A stretch of DNA of 64,000 bases from Streptomyces pyxinicus (GCF_024753135.1 NZ_JANUGP010000007.1:243353-307352); one strand, 5' to 3'; shown: positions 42,505-53,165, counted from the stretch's first letter. Notes: generated from the letters alone by a model not told the origin. A program made the numbers and translations.

Positions 42505-44187
42505 ATGGGGACCGACACCGTACGGGCGGCGGCAGGACCGGGGCGCGAGCGCCGGGTCGGCCGGGTGGTCGTGGACTGGCTCACCACCACCGACCACAAG
42601 AAGATCGGGCACCTGTACCTGATCACCGGGTTCGGGTTCTTCCTGGCCGCCGGGGTCATGGCGCTGCTGATGCGCGCCGAGCTGGCCCGGCCCGGGCTCC
42701 AGTTGCTGACCAACGACCAGTACAACCAGCTCTTCACCCTGCACGGCACGATCATGCTGCTGCTGTTCGCGACGCCGAGCTTCGCGGGCTTCGCCAACGA
42801 GCTGATGCCCCTGCAGATCGGCGCGCCGGACGTGGCCTTCCCGCGGCTGAACATGCTGTCGTACTGGCTGTTCGCGTTCGGCGGCCTGATCGTGCTGGGC
42901 TCGCTGCTGCTGCCGGAGGGGCCGGCCGCCTTCGGCTGGTTCGCCTACGCGCCGCTCAACGACACCCAGCACTCCCCCGGCCTCGGCCCCGACCTGTGGA
43001 TCATGGGCCTGGCGCTCTCCGGCTTCGGGACGATCCTCGGCGCGGTCAACTTCATCACCACGATCATCGGGATGCGGGCGCCGGGCATGACGATGTTCCG
43101 GATGCCGATCTTCACCTGGAACACCCTCTTCACGTCGATCCTGGTGCTGCTGGCCTTCCCGGTGCTGGCGGCGGCGCTGCTGGTGCTGGAGGCCGACCGG
43201 CGGTTCGGCTCGCGGGTGTTCGAGGCGGCCAACGGCGGGGCGCTGCTGTGGCAGCACCTGTTCTGGTTCTTCGGGCACCCCGAGGTGTACATCATCGCGC
43301 TGCCGTTCTTCGGGATCATCACGGAGATCATCCCGGTCTTCAGCCGCAAGCCGATCTTCGGCTATCTGACGCTGGTCGGCGCGACCATGGCGATCACCGG
43401 GCTGTCGATCGTGGTGTGGGCGCACCACATGTTCGCGACCGGCGCGGTGCTGCTGCCGTTCTTCTCGTTCATGTCGTTCCTGATCGCGGTGCCGACCGGC
43501 GTGAAGTTCTTCAACTGGACCGGCACGATGATCAAGGGCTCGCTGTCCTTCGAGACGCCGATGCTGTGGGCGGCGGGCTTCCTGGTGACGTTCCTGTTCG
43601 GCGGGCTGACCGGGGTGATCCTGGCCTCGCCGCCGCTGGACTTCCACGTCACCGACTCCTACTTCGTGGTCGCGCACTTCCACTACGTCGTCTTCGGCAC
43701 GGTCGTCTTCGCGGTCTTCGGCGGCTTCTCCTTCTGGTGGCCCAAGTTCACCGGGAAGATGCTGGACGAGCGGCTCGGGAAGATCCAGTTCTGGACGCTG
43801 TTCACCGGCTTCCACACCACGTTCCTGGTGCAGCACTGGCTGGGCGCGGAGGGCATGCCCCGCCGGTACGCCGACTACCTGGCGGCGGACGGTTTCACCG
43901 CGCTGAACACGGTGTCGTCCATCGGCGCGTTCCTGCTCGGCCTGTCGACGCTGCCGTTCCTCTACAACGTCTGGAAGACCGCCCGGTACGGCGAGAAGGT
44001 CGACACCGACGACCCGTGGGGCTGGGGGCGTTCGCTGGAGTGGGCGACCTCCTGTCCCCCGCCGCGGCACAACTTCGTGACCCTGCCCCGGATCCGCTCG
44101 GAGTCCCCGGCGTTCGACCTGCACCATCCCCAGTACGCGGCCCAGATCCCGCAGCCGGAGCCGAAGGCCCATCAGGCAAAGGACTGA
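42505..44187 (+). CDS. ctaD: cytochrome c oxidase subunit I (orphan copy)
   Basis: A 560-residue, 12-helix heme-copper oxidase subunit of type A. Key residues are present: His80 and His393 for the low-spin heme, His391 for heme a3, and His258, His307 and His308 for CuB. His258-Pro-Glu260-Val-Tyr262 gives the crosslinked His-Tyr and the D-channel Glu, and Lys334 the K-channel Lys. It should therefore be active in oxygen reduction and proton pumping. No subunit II, III or bc1 genes are near, so it must use subunits encoded elsewhere or serve as a condition-specific replacement. ATG 42505 follows GAAGGGG. A terminator follows. Confidence 0.95.
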   Translation: MGTDTVRAAAGPGRERRVGRVVVDWLTTTDHKKIGHLYLITGFGFFLAAGVMALLMRAELARPGLQLLTNDQYNQLFTLHGTIMLLLFATPSFAGFANELMPLQIGAPDVAFPRLNMLSYWLFAFGGLIVLGSLLLPEGPAAFGWFAYAPLNDTQHSPGLGPDLWIMGLALSGFGTILGAVNFITTIIGMRAPGMTMFRMPIFTWNTLFTSILVLLAFPVLAAALLVLEADRRFGSRVFEAANGGALLWQHLFWFFGHPEVYIIALPFFGIITEIIPVFSRKPIFGYLTLVGATMAITGLSIVVWAHHMFATGAVLLPFFSFMSFLIAVPTGVKFFNWTGTMIKGSLSFETPMLWAAGFLVTFLFGGLTGVILASPPLDFHVTDSYFVVAHFHYVVFGTVVFAVFGGFSFWWPKFTGKMLDERLGKIQFWTLFTGFHTTFLVQHWLGAEGMPRRYADYLAADGFTALNTVSSIGAFLLGLSTLPFLYNVWKTARYGEKVDTDDPWGWGRSLEWATSCPPPRHNFVTLPRIRSESPAFDLHHPQYAAQIPQPEPKAHQAKD

Positions 44188-44228
44188 GCCGGGAAGCCGC
44201 CGCCCGCGCAGGGCGACGGCTTCCCGGC
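44188..44228 (+). terminator. terminator of ctaD
   Basis: A perfect 12-bp stem GCCGGGAAGCCG / CGGCTTCCCGGC begins right after the ctaD stop, with a further CGCCC/GGGCG pairing inside. It may also serve the convergent rpf gene. Confidence 0.85.
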
Positions 44229-44243
44229 CGTCAGTGCTTCGTG

Positions 44244-45489
<1,246 letters not shown>

Positions 45490-46284
45490 GTGCCGCGCAT
45501 GCTCGACGTCAGCGACGCCGTACGCGCCGAGATCGGCGACGAAGAAGCCGACCGGCTGCTCGCCGGAGAGAACGCCCCGGGCAGTTACGACTGCACGTCC
45601 TGTCGCACCCCGGGCGACTCCGAGCAGGAGCGCACCAGCACCGTCCTGTTCGTCGGCGACGAGACCGCCGTCCTCGCCTTCGCCCACGCCGGCTGCCTGC
45701 CCTCGCAGGTCGTCCAGGTCACCGAGGAGCAGTTGCAGGGCGCCGTCCGCTCCATCGGCGGCACCGGCGGCGACTTCGCCGCCCCCGCCGAGCCGCGGAA
45801 GGCCGTGCCCGAGCAGGCGGTGCTCGGCGTGACCAGCGGACTGGTGCTGATCGAGGGCGAGTTGCACCCCGCGCTCGTGGTGGAGCCGACCTCGCCGATC
45901 GTGCGCCCGGGCACCACCGGCCCCGGCGACGACTTCCTCCCGCTGCTCGTCGAGCAGGGCTATCTGCCGGTGGCCGGGCTGTCCTCGGTACCGCCGGTGC
46001 TGCACGGCTGGTCGGTGCTGCTCGCCATGGGCCAGCTGCACGCGGTGCTCCAGCCGGGCCCGGGTGGCGGGCAGCCGGTCGCCTGGTGGCAGGCGCACCA
46101 GCCGCTCCACGTCACCGACGGCTGGCGGGCCGCGGCCAACAAGCACCAGCAGGTGCTGCTGTACGCGGCGCCGGTGGGCTCGATCGGCCGCCAGCCCCGC
46201 GAGGACCTGCTGCGGCTCTCCCTCGACAAGGCCGCGGCGGAGGGCCGGCTCGTCGCCGCGGCGCTGCCGCTCGCGGGCACCTGA
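45490..46284 (+). CDS. conserved-looking protein of unknown function
   Basis: A 264-residue cytoplasmic protein I cannot assign. It starts with GTG after GGGAG, shows a CTSCRTPGD segment near residue 35, and consists of two alternating hydrophobic/charged regions (about 50-150 and 150-264), possibly two related halves. There are no transmembrane helices. The codon bias is strongly coding. A perfect terminator hairpin follows 11 bases after the stop, and a promoter-like site precedes it, so it is a single-gene unit. Confidence 0.75.
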   Translation: MPRMLDVSDAVRAEIGDEEADRLLAGENAPGSYDCTSCRTPGDSEQERTSTVLFVGDETAVLAFAHAGCLPSQVVQVTEEQLQGAVRSIGGTGGDFAAPAEPRKAVPEQAVLGVTSGLVLIEGELHPALVVEPTSPIVRPGTTGPGDDFLPLLVEQGYLPVAGLSSVPPVLHGWSVLLAMGQLHAVLQPGPGGGQPVAWWQAHQPLHVTDGWRAAANKHQQVLLYAAPVGSIGRQPREDLLRLSLDKAAAEGRLVAAALPLAGT

Positions 46285-46295
46285 GCCCCCCGCCG

Positions 46296-46333
46296 AACGA
46301 CCGGGACCGCATCCCTTCGCGGTCCCGGTCGTT
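46296..46333 (+). terminator. terminator of the gene at 45490
   Basis: A perfect 15-bp stem AACGACCGGGACCGC / GCGGTCCCGGTCGTT with an 8-nt loop is followed by a T. It ends only 9 bases before the GTG of the next gene. Confidence 0.9.
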
Positions 46334-46342
46334 TGGACATAC

Positions 46343-46777
46343 GTGCACGCATACGACGCTCCCCCTCCCCGTCGCCCCTCCTTCGTCGCCGTCCCGTCCG
46401 CGCGGACGGGGCAGGAGGGCGGCGGGCCCTCGGCCACGCCGATCTACGACTCGCTCTACGCGGAGTGGGTCAAGGCCTTCCGCACGCTGCCGGGCGACCG
46501 CAGCGGCGAGGAGGGGCTGAGGTTCAGCGCCTTCGGCGACCTGCCGGACGGTCTGGGGTCGTACGCGGGGCCCCGGGCGGGCTCGTTCAGCAGTTCGTAC
46601 AGCGCCTACAGCGCCGGGGCGTACAGCGCGCGGCAGCAGTCGTCCCAGCCCCCGGCGCCCTCCTCCCCCGCCCCGTCGCAGTGGCAGCGGATCGGCACGC
46701 TCGGGCGGGCGCAGCAGGACACCGGGATGCGGCACGTGCCGGCGGCGCTGCCGCCGGGGCCGCGCCGGGGGGCGTAG
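46343..46777 (+). CDS. hypothetical low-complexity protein
   Basis: About 144 residues. The N-terminal half contains TPIYDSLYAEWVKAFRTLPG, a motif I recall in uncharacterised streptomycete proteins; the rest is Ser/Ala/Tyr/Pro/Gln-rich (SSSYSAYSAGAYSARQQ). The only early start in frame is GTG 46343, which lies directly behind the preceding terminator with no ribosome site, so it may be leaderless or the start may be wrong. It ends before a strong bidirectional terminator. Confidence 0.62.
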   Translation: MHAYDAPPPRRPSFVAVPSARTGQEGGGPSATPIYDSLYAEWVKAFRTLPGDRSGEEGLRFSAFGDLPDGLGSYAGPRAGSFSSSYSAYSAGAYSARQQSSQPPAPSSPAPSQWQRIGTLGRAQQDTGMRHVPAALPPGPRRGA

Positions 46778-46788
46778 CGGCGGACGTG

Positions 46789-46826
46789 CGAAGGGCGGCC
46801 CCTGACTCACCAGGGGCCGCCCTTCG
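46789..46826. terminator. bidirectional terminator between the hypothetical gene and der
   Basis: A perfect 16-bp inverted repeat (CGAAGGGCGGCCCCTG and complement) with a 6-nt loop lies between convergent genes. Confidence 0.9.
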
Positions 46827-46853
46827 TGTCGTACGACCCTTACCGCGCGGCCG

Positions 46854-48335
46854 TCACTTCTTCTTGGCGCCGCGCTTCTCGCGCACCCGCACCGAGATGT
46901 GGATCGGGGTGCCCTCGAAGCCGAACTCCTCGCGCAGCCGGCGCTCGATGAAGCGCCGGTAGCCCGCCTCGATGAAGCCGGAGGCGAAAAGCACGAAGCG
47001 CGGGGGCTTGGTGCCGGCCTGGGTGCCGAACAGGATGCGGGGCTGCTTGCCGCCGCGCACCGGGTGCGGGTGGGCCGCGACCAGCTCGCCCAGGAAGGCG
47101 TTGAGGCGGCCGGTGGGGACGCGGGTCTCCCAGCCGGCGAGGGCGGTCTCGATCGCCGGGACCAGCTTCTCCATGTGCCGGCCGGTCTGCGCAGAGACGT
47201 TGACCCGGGGCGCCCAGGCGACCTGGCCCAGCTCGGTCTCGATCTCCCGCTCCAGGTAGTAGCGGCGCTCCTCGTCCAGGGTGTCCCACTTGTTGTAGGC
47301 GATGACCAGCGCCCGGCCCGCGTCGACGGCCATGGTGATGATCCGCTGGTCCTGGACGGAGATGCTCTCCGAGGCGTCGATGAGGACGACCGCCACCTCG
47401 GCCTTCTCCACCGCCGCCGCGGTGCGCAGGGAGGCGTAGTAGTCGGCGCCCTGCTGGAGGTGGACGCGCTTGCGGATGCCGGCGGTGTCCACGAACTTCC
47501 AGGTGATGCCGCCGAGTTCGATCAGCTCGTCGACCGGGTCGCGGGTGGTGCCCGCCATTTCGTTGACGACGACGCGCTCCTCGCCGGCCACCTTGTTCAG
47601 CAGCGAGGACTTGCCGACGTTCGGGCGGCCGATCAGGGCGATCCGGCGGGGGCCGCCGACGGCGGTGCCGAAGGACTGCTCGGGCGCCTCGGGCAGCGCC
47701 TCCAGGACGGCGTCCAGCATGTCGCCGGTACCCCGGCCGTGCAGCGCGGAGACCGGGTGCGGCTCGCCGAGGCCCAGGCTCCACAGGTAGGAGGCGTCGG
47801 CCTCGCCGCTCGGGCCGTCGACCTTGTTGGCGCACAGCACGACCGGCTTGCCGGCCTTGCGCAGCAGCCGAACGACCGCTTCGTCGGTGTCGGTCGCGCC
47901 GACCTTGGCGTCCACGACGAAGACGACGGCGTCGGCCGCCTCGATCGCGTACTCGGCCTGGGCGGCCACGGAGGCGTCGATGCCGAGGACGTCCTGCTCC
48001 CAGCCGCCGGTGTCGACGACCTTGAAGCGGCGGCCCGCCCACTCGGCCTCGTAGGTGACGCGGTCGCGGGTGACGCCGGGCTTGTCCTCGACCACGGCCT
48101 CGCGGCGGCCGATGATCCGGTTCACCAGGGTCGACTTGCCGACATTGGGACGGCCGACGACGGCGAGCACGGGCAGCGGGCCGTGGCCCGCCGCCTCGAT
48201 GGCGCCCTCGACGTCCTCGATGTCGAAGCCCTCTTCGGCGGCGAGCTCCATGAACTGCGCGTACTCGGCGTCGCCGAGAGCCCCGTGCTCGTACTCGTGC
48301 TCGGCCGAGCCGTCGGGCTGGATGTCGTCGTTCAT
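46854..48335 (-). CDS. der: ribosome-associated GTPase Der (EngA)
   Basis: A 493-residue double GTPase needed for 50S ribosome assembly. Two G domains each carry GRPNVGKS (first at 61-68) with DTGG or DTAG switch motifs and NKVD/NKWD specificity motifs. The C-terminal KH-like domain ends in a Lys-rich tail. An acidic N-terminal extension of about 50 residues is usual in actinobacteria. ATG 48335 follows GAGG; a GTG at 48398 in the same frame is less likely. It sits 77 bases downstream of the acyltransferase gene in the conserved aroH-tyrA-cmk-acyltransferase-der order. Confidence 0.95.
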   Translation of the reverse strand: MNDDIQPDGSAEHEYEHGALGDAEYAQFMELAAEEGFDIEDVEGAIEAAGHGPLPVLAVVGRPNVGKSTLVNRIIGRREAVVEDKPGVTRDRVTYEAEWAGRRFKVVDTGGWEQDVLGIDASVAAQAEYAIEAADAVVFVVDAKVGATDTDEAVVRLLRKAGKPVVLCANKVDGPSGEADASYLWSLGLGEPHPVSALHGRGTGDMLDAVLEALPEAPEQSFGTAVGGPRRIALIGRPNVGKSSLLNKVAGEERVVVNEMAGTTRDPVDELIELGGITWKFVDTAGIRKRVHLQQGADYYASLRTAAAVEKAEVAVVLIDASESISVQDQRIITMAVDAGRALVIAYNKWDTLDEERRYYLEREIETELGQVAWAPRVNVSAQTGRHMEKLVPAIETALAGWETRVPTGRLNAFLGELVAAHPHPVRGGKQPRILFGTQAGTKPPRFVLFASGFIEAGYRRFIERRLREEFGFEGTPIHISVRVREKRGAKKK

Positions 48336-48412
48336 GAAGTCCGTACCTCGTCGTTCATCGTGGTGATCGGTGGATCCGCCCGAGATCGGCTGATCCACTA
48401 CTCAAGTGTCGC

Positions 48413-49081
48413 CTAGCGCCCGGTCAGGCGCCTGGCGTTTTCCAGGTGGCCGGTGAGCTGCTTCTGGATGCGTTCGGTGGCCTCGTCCAGCGCCTTGCGG
48501 GTGCGCCGTCCGCTGCCGTCGCCGGCGTCGAAGGGGTCGCCGAAGACGACGTCGACGCGGGAGCGCAGCGGGGGCAGCGCCTTGACCAGCCGGCCGGGCC
48601 GCCCCGCGCTTCCCAGGACGGCGACGGGCACGATCGGCGCCCCGCCCCGCACCGCGAAGTAGGCGAGGCCGGCCCGCAGGGAGGCGAAGTCGCCCTCGCC
48701 CCGGGTGCCCTCCGGGAAGATGCCCAGCACTCCCCCGGCCCGGAGCACGCCGAGGGCCCGGGTGATGGCGGTGCGGTCGGCGGCGGCGCGGTCCACCTTG
48801 AGCTGGCCGATGCCGGTCAGGAAGGGGTTCAGCGGTCCGACGAACGCCTCCCGCTTGATCAGGAAGTGCGTCGGCCGGGGGGCCACGCCCATCACCATCG
48901 GACCGTCGATGTTGTGGGAGTGGTTCACGGCGAAGATCACCGGCCCGGTCGCCGGCACCTTCCAGGCGCCGAGCACGCGCGGCTTCCACAGCCCGTACAT
49001 CAGGCCGACGCCGATGCGCCGGCCGACCTCGGCGCCGCGCTCCGAAGGCAGCCGCTCCGCGGGAGCGGACGGCTGGGTCAC
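48413..49081 (-). CDS. 1-acyl-sn-glycerol-3-phosphate acyltransferase (PlsC family)
   Basis: A 222-residue phospholipid acyltransferase adding a fatty acyl chain to lysophosphatidate or a similar acceptor. The catalytic HX4D motif is in NHSHNIDGP and the glycerol-phosphate site is FPEGTRGEG. It is a peripheral membrane protein without long helices. GTG 49081 overlaps the cmk stop as GTGA, so it is coupled to cmk. The gene is at the usual place between cmk and der. Confidence 0.9.
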   Translation of the reverse strand: MTQPSAPAERLPSERGAEVGRRIGVGLMYGLWKPRVLGAWKVPATGPVIFAVNHSHNIDGPMVMGVAPRPTHFLIKREAFVGPLNPFLTGIGQLKVDRAAADRTAITRALGVLRAGGVLGIFPEGTRGEGDFASLRAGLAYFAVRGGAPIVPVAVLGSAGRPGRLVKALPPLRSRVDVVFGDPFDAGDGSGRRTRKALDEATERIQKQLTGHLENARRLTGR

Positions 49082-49773
49082 TTCCCGGCCCGCTTCTCCT
49101 CGACCAGGGTGACGACGCACTCGATGACCTGGGCGAGGGTGAGTTCGGTGGTGTCCACCTCGACCGCGTCGCCGGCCTTGGCGAGCGGGGAGGTCTTGCG
49201 GCTGGAGTCGGCGGCGTCCCGCTTGATCAGGGCCTCGCGGGTGGCGTGCACGTCGGCGTTCTTCAGCTCGCCGCTGCGGCGGGCCGCGCGGGCCTCCGGG
49301 GAGGCGGTGAGGAAGACCTTCAGGTCGGCGTCCGGCAGCACGGTCGTCCCGATGTCGCGCCCCTCGACCACGATGCCCCGCTCGGCGCCGGCGGCCAGCG
49401 AGCGCTGCAGCTCGGTGATCCGGGTGCGCACCTCGGGCACCGCGCTGACCGCGCTGACCTGGGAGGTGACCTCCTGGGTGCGGATCGGGCCGGCCACGTC
49501 GACGCCGTCGACCGTGATGGCCGGGGCGGCCGGGTCGGTGCCGGAGACGATCTCCGGCTTGCCCGCGACGGCCGCGATGGCGGTCGGGTCCTCCAGGTCG
49601 ATGCCGTTGGTCACCATCCACCAGGTGATCGCCCGGTACTGCGCACCGGTGTCCAGGTAGCTGAGGCCGAGCTGCGCGGCGACGGCCTTCGACGTGCTCG
49701 ACTTGCCCGTGCCGGAGGGACCGTCGATCGCGACGATCACGGGCTTGGCGGTCGGGGCGGCGCCGTTTTCCAC
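49078..49773 (-). CDS. cmk: (d)CMP kinase
   Basis: A 231-residue nucleoside monophosphate kinase converting CMP and dCMP to diphosphates. The P-loop is GPSGTGKSSTSK at about 18-29, followed by YLDTGAQYRAITW for base recognition, VVEGRDIGTTV, and an RR-type lid region. GTG 49773 follows AGGAAGG. It is coupled to the acyltransferase gene downstream. Upstream is a 200-base spacer containing a 23-bp tandem repeat that begins at the tyrA stop. Confidence 0.95.
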   Translation of the reverse strand: MENGAAPTAKPVIVAIDGPSGTGKSSTSKAVAAQLGLSYLDTGAQYRAITWWMVTNGIDLEDPTAIAAVAGKPEIVSGTDPAAPAITVDGVDVAGPIRTQEVTSQVSAVSAVPEVRTRITELQRSLAAGAERGIVVEGRDIGTTVLPDADLKVFLTASPEARAARRSGELKNADVHATREALIKRDAADSSRKTSPLAKAGDAVEVDTTELTLAQVIECVVTLVEEKRAGK

Positions 49774-49861
49774 GGGGGGACACCTTCCTGGTGCGGTGTG
49801 GGCGGGGTGCGGGGAGCGAGAGCGCCCCGCACAAGGTTACCGGGCGCGGGTCACTCGTCCG

Positions 49862-49976
49862 GACGCACACTCCGCCCAGGCCGGGACCCTTGGTCCGCCC
49901 GGACCCCGACGCACCGTCCACCCGGCCCCCGACGCACCGTCCGCCCGGACCCGGACGCACCGTCCGGGGCGCGCTA
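49862..49976. repeat. 23-bp tandem repeat overlapping the tyrA stop codon
   Basis: Five units start at 49862, 49885, 49908, 49931 and 49954 with exact 23-base spacing. The core GACGCACCGTCC is identical in the last three and degenerate in the first two. The array ends at the stop codon of tyrA (49974-49976) and fills most of the spacer before cmk. Confidence 0.85.
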
Positions 49977-51059
49977 CTGCCGCAGCGCCCAGCCCCGCTC
50001 GCGCAGCGCCTCGCGCAGGCCCGCCGCGGCCCTCGGCTCGACCATGAGCTGGACCAGGCCGGCCTGCTGCCCGGTGGCGTGCTCGATGCGGACGTCCTCG
50101 ATGTTGACGCCGGCCTGCCCCGCGTCGGCGAAGATGCGGGCGAGCTGGCCGGGCTGGTCGTCGATGAGCACGACGACGGTCTCGTACGCCCGGGGCGCGC
50201 TGCCGTGCTTGCCGGGCACCCGCACCTGGCCGGCGTTCCCGCGGCGCAGCATGGCCTCGACGCCGGTGCTGCCGGCGCGCCGCTTGTCGTCGTCGGAGGA
50301 CTGCAGGGCGCGCAGGGCGCGGACCGTGTCGTCCAGATCGGCGGCGACGTCGGAGAGCAGGTCGGCGACCGGGCCCGGGTTGGCGGAGAGGATGTCGATC
50401 CACATGCCGGGGTCGGAGGCGGCGATCCGGGTCACGTCCCGGATGCCCTGCCCGCACAGCCGTACGGCGGTCTCCTCGGCGTGCTCCAGGCGGGCGGCGA
50501 CCATGCTGGAGACCAGGTGCGGCATGTGGGAGACGAGGGCTACGGCGCGGTCGTGGGCGTCGGCGTCCATGACGACGGGGACGGCCCGGCAGTGCGAGAC
50601 CAGTTCCAGGGCGAGGTTGAGCACCTCGGTGTCGGTGTCCCGGGTGGGGGTGAGCACCCAGGGGCGGCCCTCGAACAGGTCGCCGGTGGCGGCCAGCGGG
50701 CCGGACTTCTCGCGGCCGGACATGGGGTGCGTGCCGATGTAGGCGGCGAGGTCCAGGCCGAGGGCCTCCAGCTCGCGGCGGGGGCCGCCCTTGACGCTGG
50801 CCACGTCCAGGTAGCCGCGGGCCACGCCCCGGCGCATGGCGTCGGCGAGGACGCCGGCCACGTGCGCGGGCGGCGCGGCGACGATGGCCAGGTCCACCGG
50901 GCCCTCGGGAGCCTCGTCGGTGCCGGCGCCCAGCGCGGCGGCCGTACGGGCCTGCTGGGGGTCGTGGTCGGCGAGGTGGACGGTGACGCCGCGCTGGGCC
51001 AGGGCGAGGGCGGCGGAGGTGCCGATCAGACCGGTGCCGACGACGAGTGCGGTTCTCAC
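49974..51059 (-). CDS. tyrA: prephenate dehydrogenase with ACT domain
   Basis: A 361-residue enzyme of tyrosine synthesis. The NAD(P) site is VVGTGLIGTS near the start, the active-site region THPMSGREKSGP is central, and MPHLVSSM follows. A C-terminal ACT domain (about 287-350, with DDQPGQLARIFADAGQAGVNIED) should bind tyrosine for feedback control. GTG 51059 overlaps the aroH stop as GTGA, so the chorismate mutase and this enzyme are made together and catalyse successive steps. The 3' end borders a 23-bp tandem repeat. Confidence 0.95.
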   Translation of the reverse strand: MRTALVVGTGLIGTSAALALAQRGVTVHLADHDPQQARTAAALGAGTDEAPEGPVDLAIVAAPPAHVAGVLADAMRRGVARGYLDVASVKGGPRRELEALGLDLAAYIGTHPMSGREKSGPLAATGDLFEGRPWVLTPTRDTDTEVLNLALELVSHCRAVPVVMDADAHDRAVALVSHMPHLVSSMVAARLEHAEETAVRLCGQGIRDVTRIAASDPGMWIDILSANPGPVADLLSDVAADLDDTVRALRALQSSDDDKRRAGSTGVEAMLRRGNAGQVRVPGKHGSAPRAYETVVVLIDDQPGQLARIFADAGQAGVNIEDVRIEHATGQQAGLVQLMVEPRAAAGLREALRERGWALRQ

Positions 51060-51418
51060 TGGGCGATGTCCTTGCGCAGGGCCGCCGCGGCGCCCAGGTA
51101 GACGTGGGCGATCTCGGCGCGGGGCCGGTCCGACTCGATGTGCGCGAGGACCCGGACGACGCGGGGCATGGCGCCCTCGATGTCGAGTTCCTGGGCGCAG
51201 ATGAGGGGGACGTCGACGATGCCGAGCTTGCGGGCGGCGGCGGCCGGGAAGTCGCTGTGCAGGTCGGGGGTGGCCGTGAACCAGACGCTGATCAGGTCGT
51301 CCGCGGTGAGCGCGTTGCGCTCCAGGAGGGCGGTGAGCAGGGCACCGACCTGCTCGTCCATGTGCCCGGCCTCGTCCCGCTCCAGTTGGACGGCCCCCCG
51401 GACCGCTCGTACCGCCAC
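51056..51418 (-). CDS. aroH: monofunctional chorismate mutase, AroH type
   Basis: A 120-residue enzyme converting chorismate to prephenate. It opens VAVRAVRGAVQLERDE, has the ISVWFTATPDLHSDFPA segment and ends near HVYLGAAAALR, all AroH features of the trimeric B. subtilis type. GTG 51418 follows GAGGAG; the longer open frame to 51616 has no site. It is the first gene of the aroH-tyrA unit and is divergent from the Rieske protein gene. Confidence 0.93.
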   Translation of the reverse strand: MAVRAVRGAVQLERDEAGHMDEQVGALLTALLERNALTADDLISVWFTATPDLHSDFPAAAARKLGIVDVPLICAQELDIEGAMPRVVRVLAHIESDRPRAEIAHVYLGAAAALRKDIAQ

Positions 51419-51631
51419 GGCGCTGCTCCTCGCTGACTGACGTGTGTGTCGCTGTGCGCCCAGCCTAGTCAGCCCGCGCGGACCCGGCGCACGGCGCCCG
51501 GTCGCTGAGACGGCGGAGGCGGGGGGCCGACCCGGTGACGGACGGGTCCGGATTCCGGTGACTTGTTCACCCTTGGTGGGAAGATGTCGGTATTTTCCGG
51601 TTTCTCCCCCTCGCACCCTCGGAGTAACGGC

Positions 51632-52120
51632 ATGAGAAGTGATGGCATGAGATCCGACACCACGCGGCGCACGGTCCTCGCGACGGGTACCGCCGCGCTC
51701 GCCCTGGGCGCCGCGGGCTGCGGCACCGGCAAGAGCGGCGGCGACGCGTCCGCCTCCCAGGCCGCCGACGCGTCGGCCCCGGCGTCCGCGTCCTCCCCCG
51801 CACCCGTCTCATCGTCCCCCGCCGCCGCCGGCGGGCAGGCGCTCGCGGCCACCAGCGAGATCCCGGAGGGCGGCGGCAAGGTCTTCAAGGAGCAGAAGGT
51901 CGTGGTCACCCAGCCGGCGAAGGGCCAGTTCAAGGCGTTCTCGGCGACCTGCACGCACCAGGGCTGCACGGTGGCCGAGGTGGCGGACGGCGCCATCGTC
52001 TGCCCGTGTCACGGCAGCCGGTTCGACATCTCCGACGGCTCGGTCTCCCACGGTCCGGCGACCCGGCCGCTGGACACCGAGTCGATCATGGTGATGGGAA
52101 ATTCGATCCACCTGTCCTGA
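51632..52120 (+). CDS. Tat-exported Rieske [2Fe-2S] lipoprotein
   Basis: A 162-residue exported iron-sulfur protein. A twin-arginine signal (TTRRTVLATGTAAL) ends in a lipobox with Cys30. A Ser/Ala/Pro linker follows, then a small Rieske domain with cluster ligands in CTHQGCTV and CPCHGSRF and the conserved end SVSHGPATRPL. It may carry electrons in an unknown periplasmic-side redox chain. ATG 51632 is chosen because GGAG is 7 bases upstream. It is divergent from aroH. Confidence 0.9.
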   Translation: MRSDGMRSDTTRRTVLATGTAALALGAAGCGTGKSGGDASASQAADASAPASASSPAPVSSSPAAAGGQALAATSEIPEGGGKVFKEQKVVVTQPAKGQFKAFSATCTHQGCTVAEVADGAIVCPCHGSRFDISDGSVSHGPATRPLDTESIMVMGNSIHLS

Positions 52121-52141
52121 GCGCCCGCGTACGCTCCCGCC

Positions 52142-52903
52142 ATGAGGCCCGAAACCCCGTCGACCCCCGAGCACCTGGTGCGCGACCACACGATCTACTC
52201 CTGTGTCATGGGGTCACGGGCCTTCGGTCTGGCCACCGAGGCGAGCGACACCGACCGGCGGGGCGTGTTCCTCGCCCCCACGGCCCTGTACTGGCGCTTC
52301 GAGAAGCCGCCCACCCATGTCGAGGGGCCGGGCGAGGAGCGGTTCTCCTGGGAGCTGGAGCGGTTCTGCGAACTGGCGCTGCGCGGCAACCCGAACATCC
52401 TGGAATGCCTGCACTCCCCGCTGGTGGAGCACCTGGACGACACCGGCCGCGAACTGCTGTCCCTGCGCGGCGCGTTCCTGTCCCGGCAGGTGTACGGCAC
52501 CTTCACCCGCTACGCCCTCGGCCAGCGCCGCAAGCTGGACGCGGACGTCCGGACGACGGGCGCCCCGCGCTGGAAGCACGCGATGCACCTGCTGCGGCTG
52601 CTGATGTCCGCCCGCGACCTGCTGCGCACCGGGGAGCTGTGCCTCGACGTGGGCGAGTGGCGCGAGCCGCTGCTCGCGGTGAAGCGGGGCGAGGTGTCCT
52701 GGGCGGAGGTGGAGACGCGCATGGCCCGGCTCGCGGCCGAGACGGACACGGCGCTGGCCCGCACCCCGCTGACGCCGGAGCCGGACCACGCGCGCGTGGC
52801 GGACTTCCTGTACCGGGCGCGCCGCGCCTCAGCGCTCCAGGCGAAGTCGTACGACCCGGTCGTGCGGGGCGTCCTGGGCGGTGGCCGCGTCGGGCAGGGC
52901 TGA
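52142..52903 (+). CDS. nucleotidyltransferase-fold protein (RlaP/PF10127-like)
   Basis: A 253-residue protein with a polymerase-beta-type nucleotidyltransferase core: GSRAFGLATEASDTDRRGVFLAP supplies the GS motif and the Asp pair. The rest is helical with no other motif. Homologues of this group are uncharacterised, some linked to RNA ligase operons. It starts 21 bases after the Rieske gene and may be cotranscribed. Its 3' end overlaps, by about 75 bases, a minus-strand coding-like tract. Confidence 0.78.
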   Translation: MRPETPSTPEHLVRDHTIYSCVMGSRAFGLATEASDTDRRGVFLAPTALYWRFEKPPTHVEGPGEERFSWELERFCELALRGNPNILECLHSPLVEHLDDTGRELLSLRGAFLSRQVYGTFTRYALGQRRKLDADVRTTGAPRWKHAMHLLRLLMSARDLLRTGELCLDVGEWREPLLAVKRGEVSWAEVETRMARLAAETDTALARTPLTPEPDHARVADFLYRARRASALQAKSYDPVVRGVLGGGRVGQG

Positions 52904-53165
52904 CGTCGCCCGCGCCTCGTCCAGCGCGGTGTGCGGCCGCTCCACGTCGGCCTCCGCGCGCTCGTGGTCCACGGTGGCGGTGCCGTGCTCGCGCTCGGCC
53001 TCGGCGGCTGTCAGCTCGGGCAGGCAGCCGGGCGCGTCCACCAGGTCCAGCAGGGTGGGCGACTGGGCCCGCACCTCGCCGGTGAGCAGGACCCGGAACG
53101 TGGGGAGCAGCAACTTGAGTTCGCCGGTCGAACTCGCGCAGGCCGATGCCGAGGTCTTCGACCAG
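52829..53165 (-). pseudogene. possible frameshifted small gene downstream of the ADP-ribosylglycohydrolase
   Basis: Directly after the glycohydrolase TAG there is a perfect site AGGAGG, but the expected start codon is CTG (53165). The frame then reads VEDLGIGLREFDR with strong coding bias, after which the bias switches to another frame (ELKLLLPTFRVLLTGEV onward) to a stop at 52829. Either a single frameshift has broken a gene of about 110 codons, or the sequence has an error. I do not recognise the product. It overlaps the end of the nucleotidyltransferase gene on the other strand. Confidence 0.4.
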
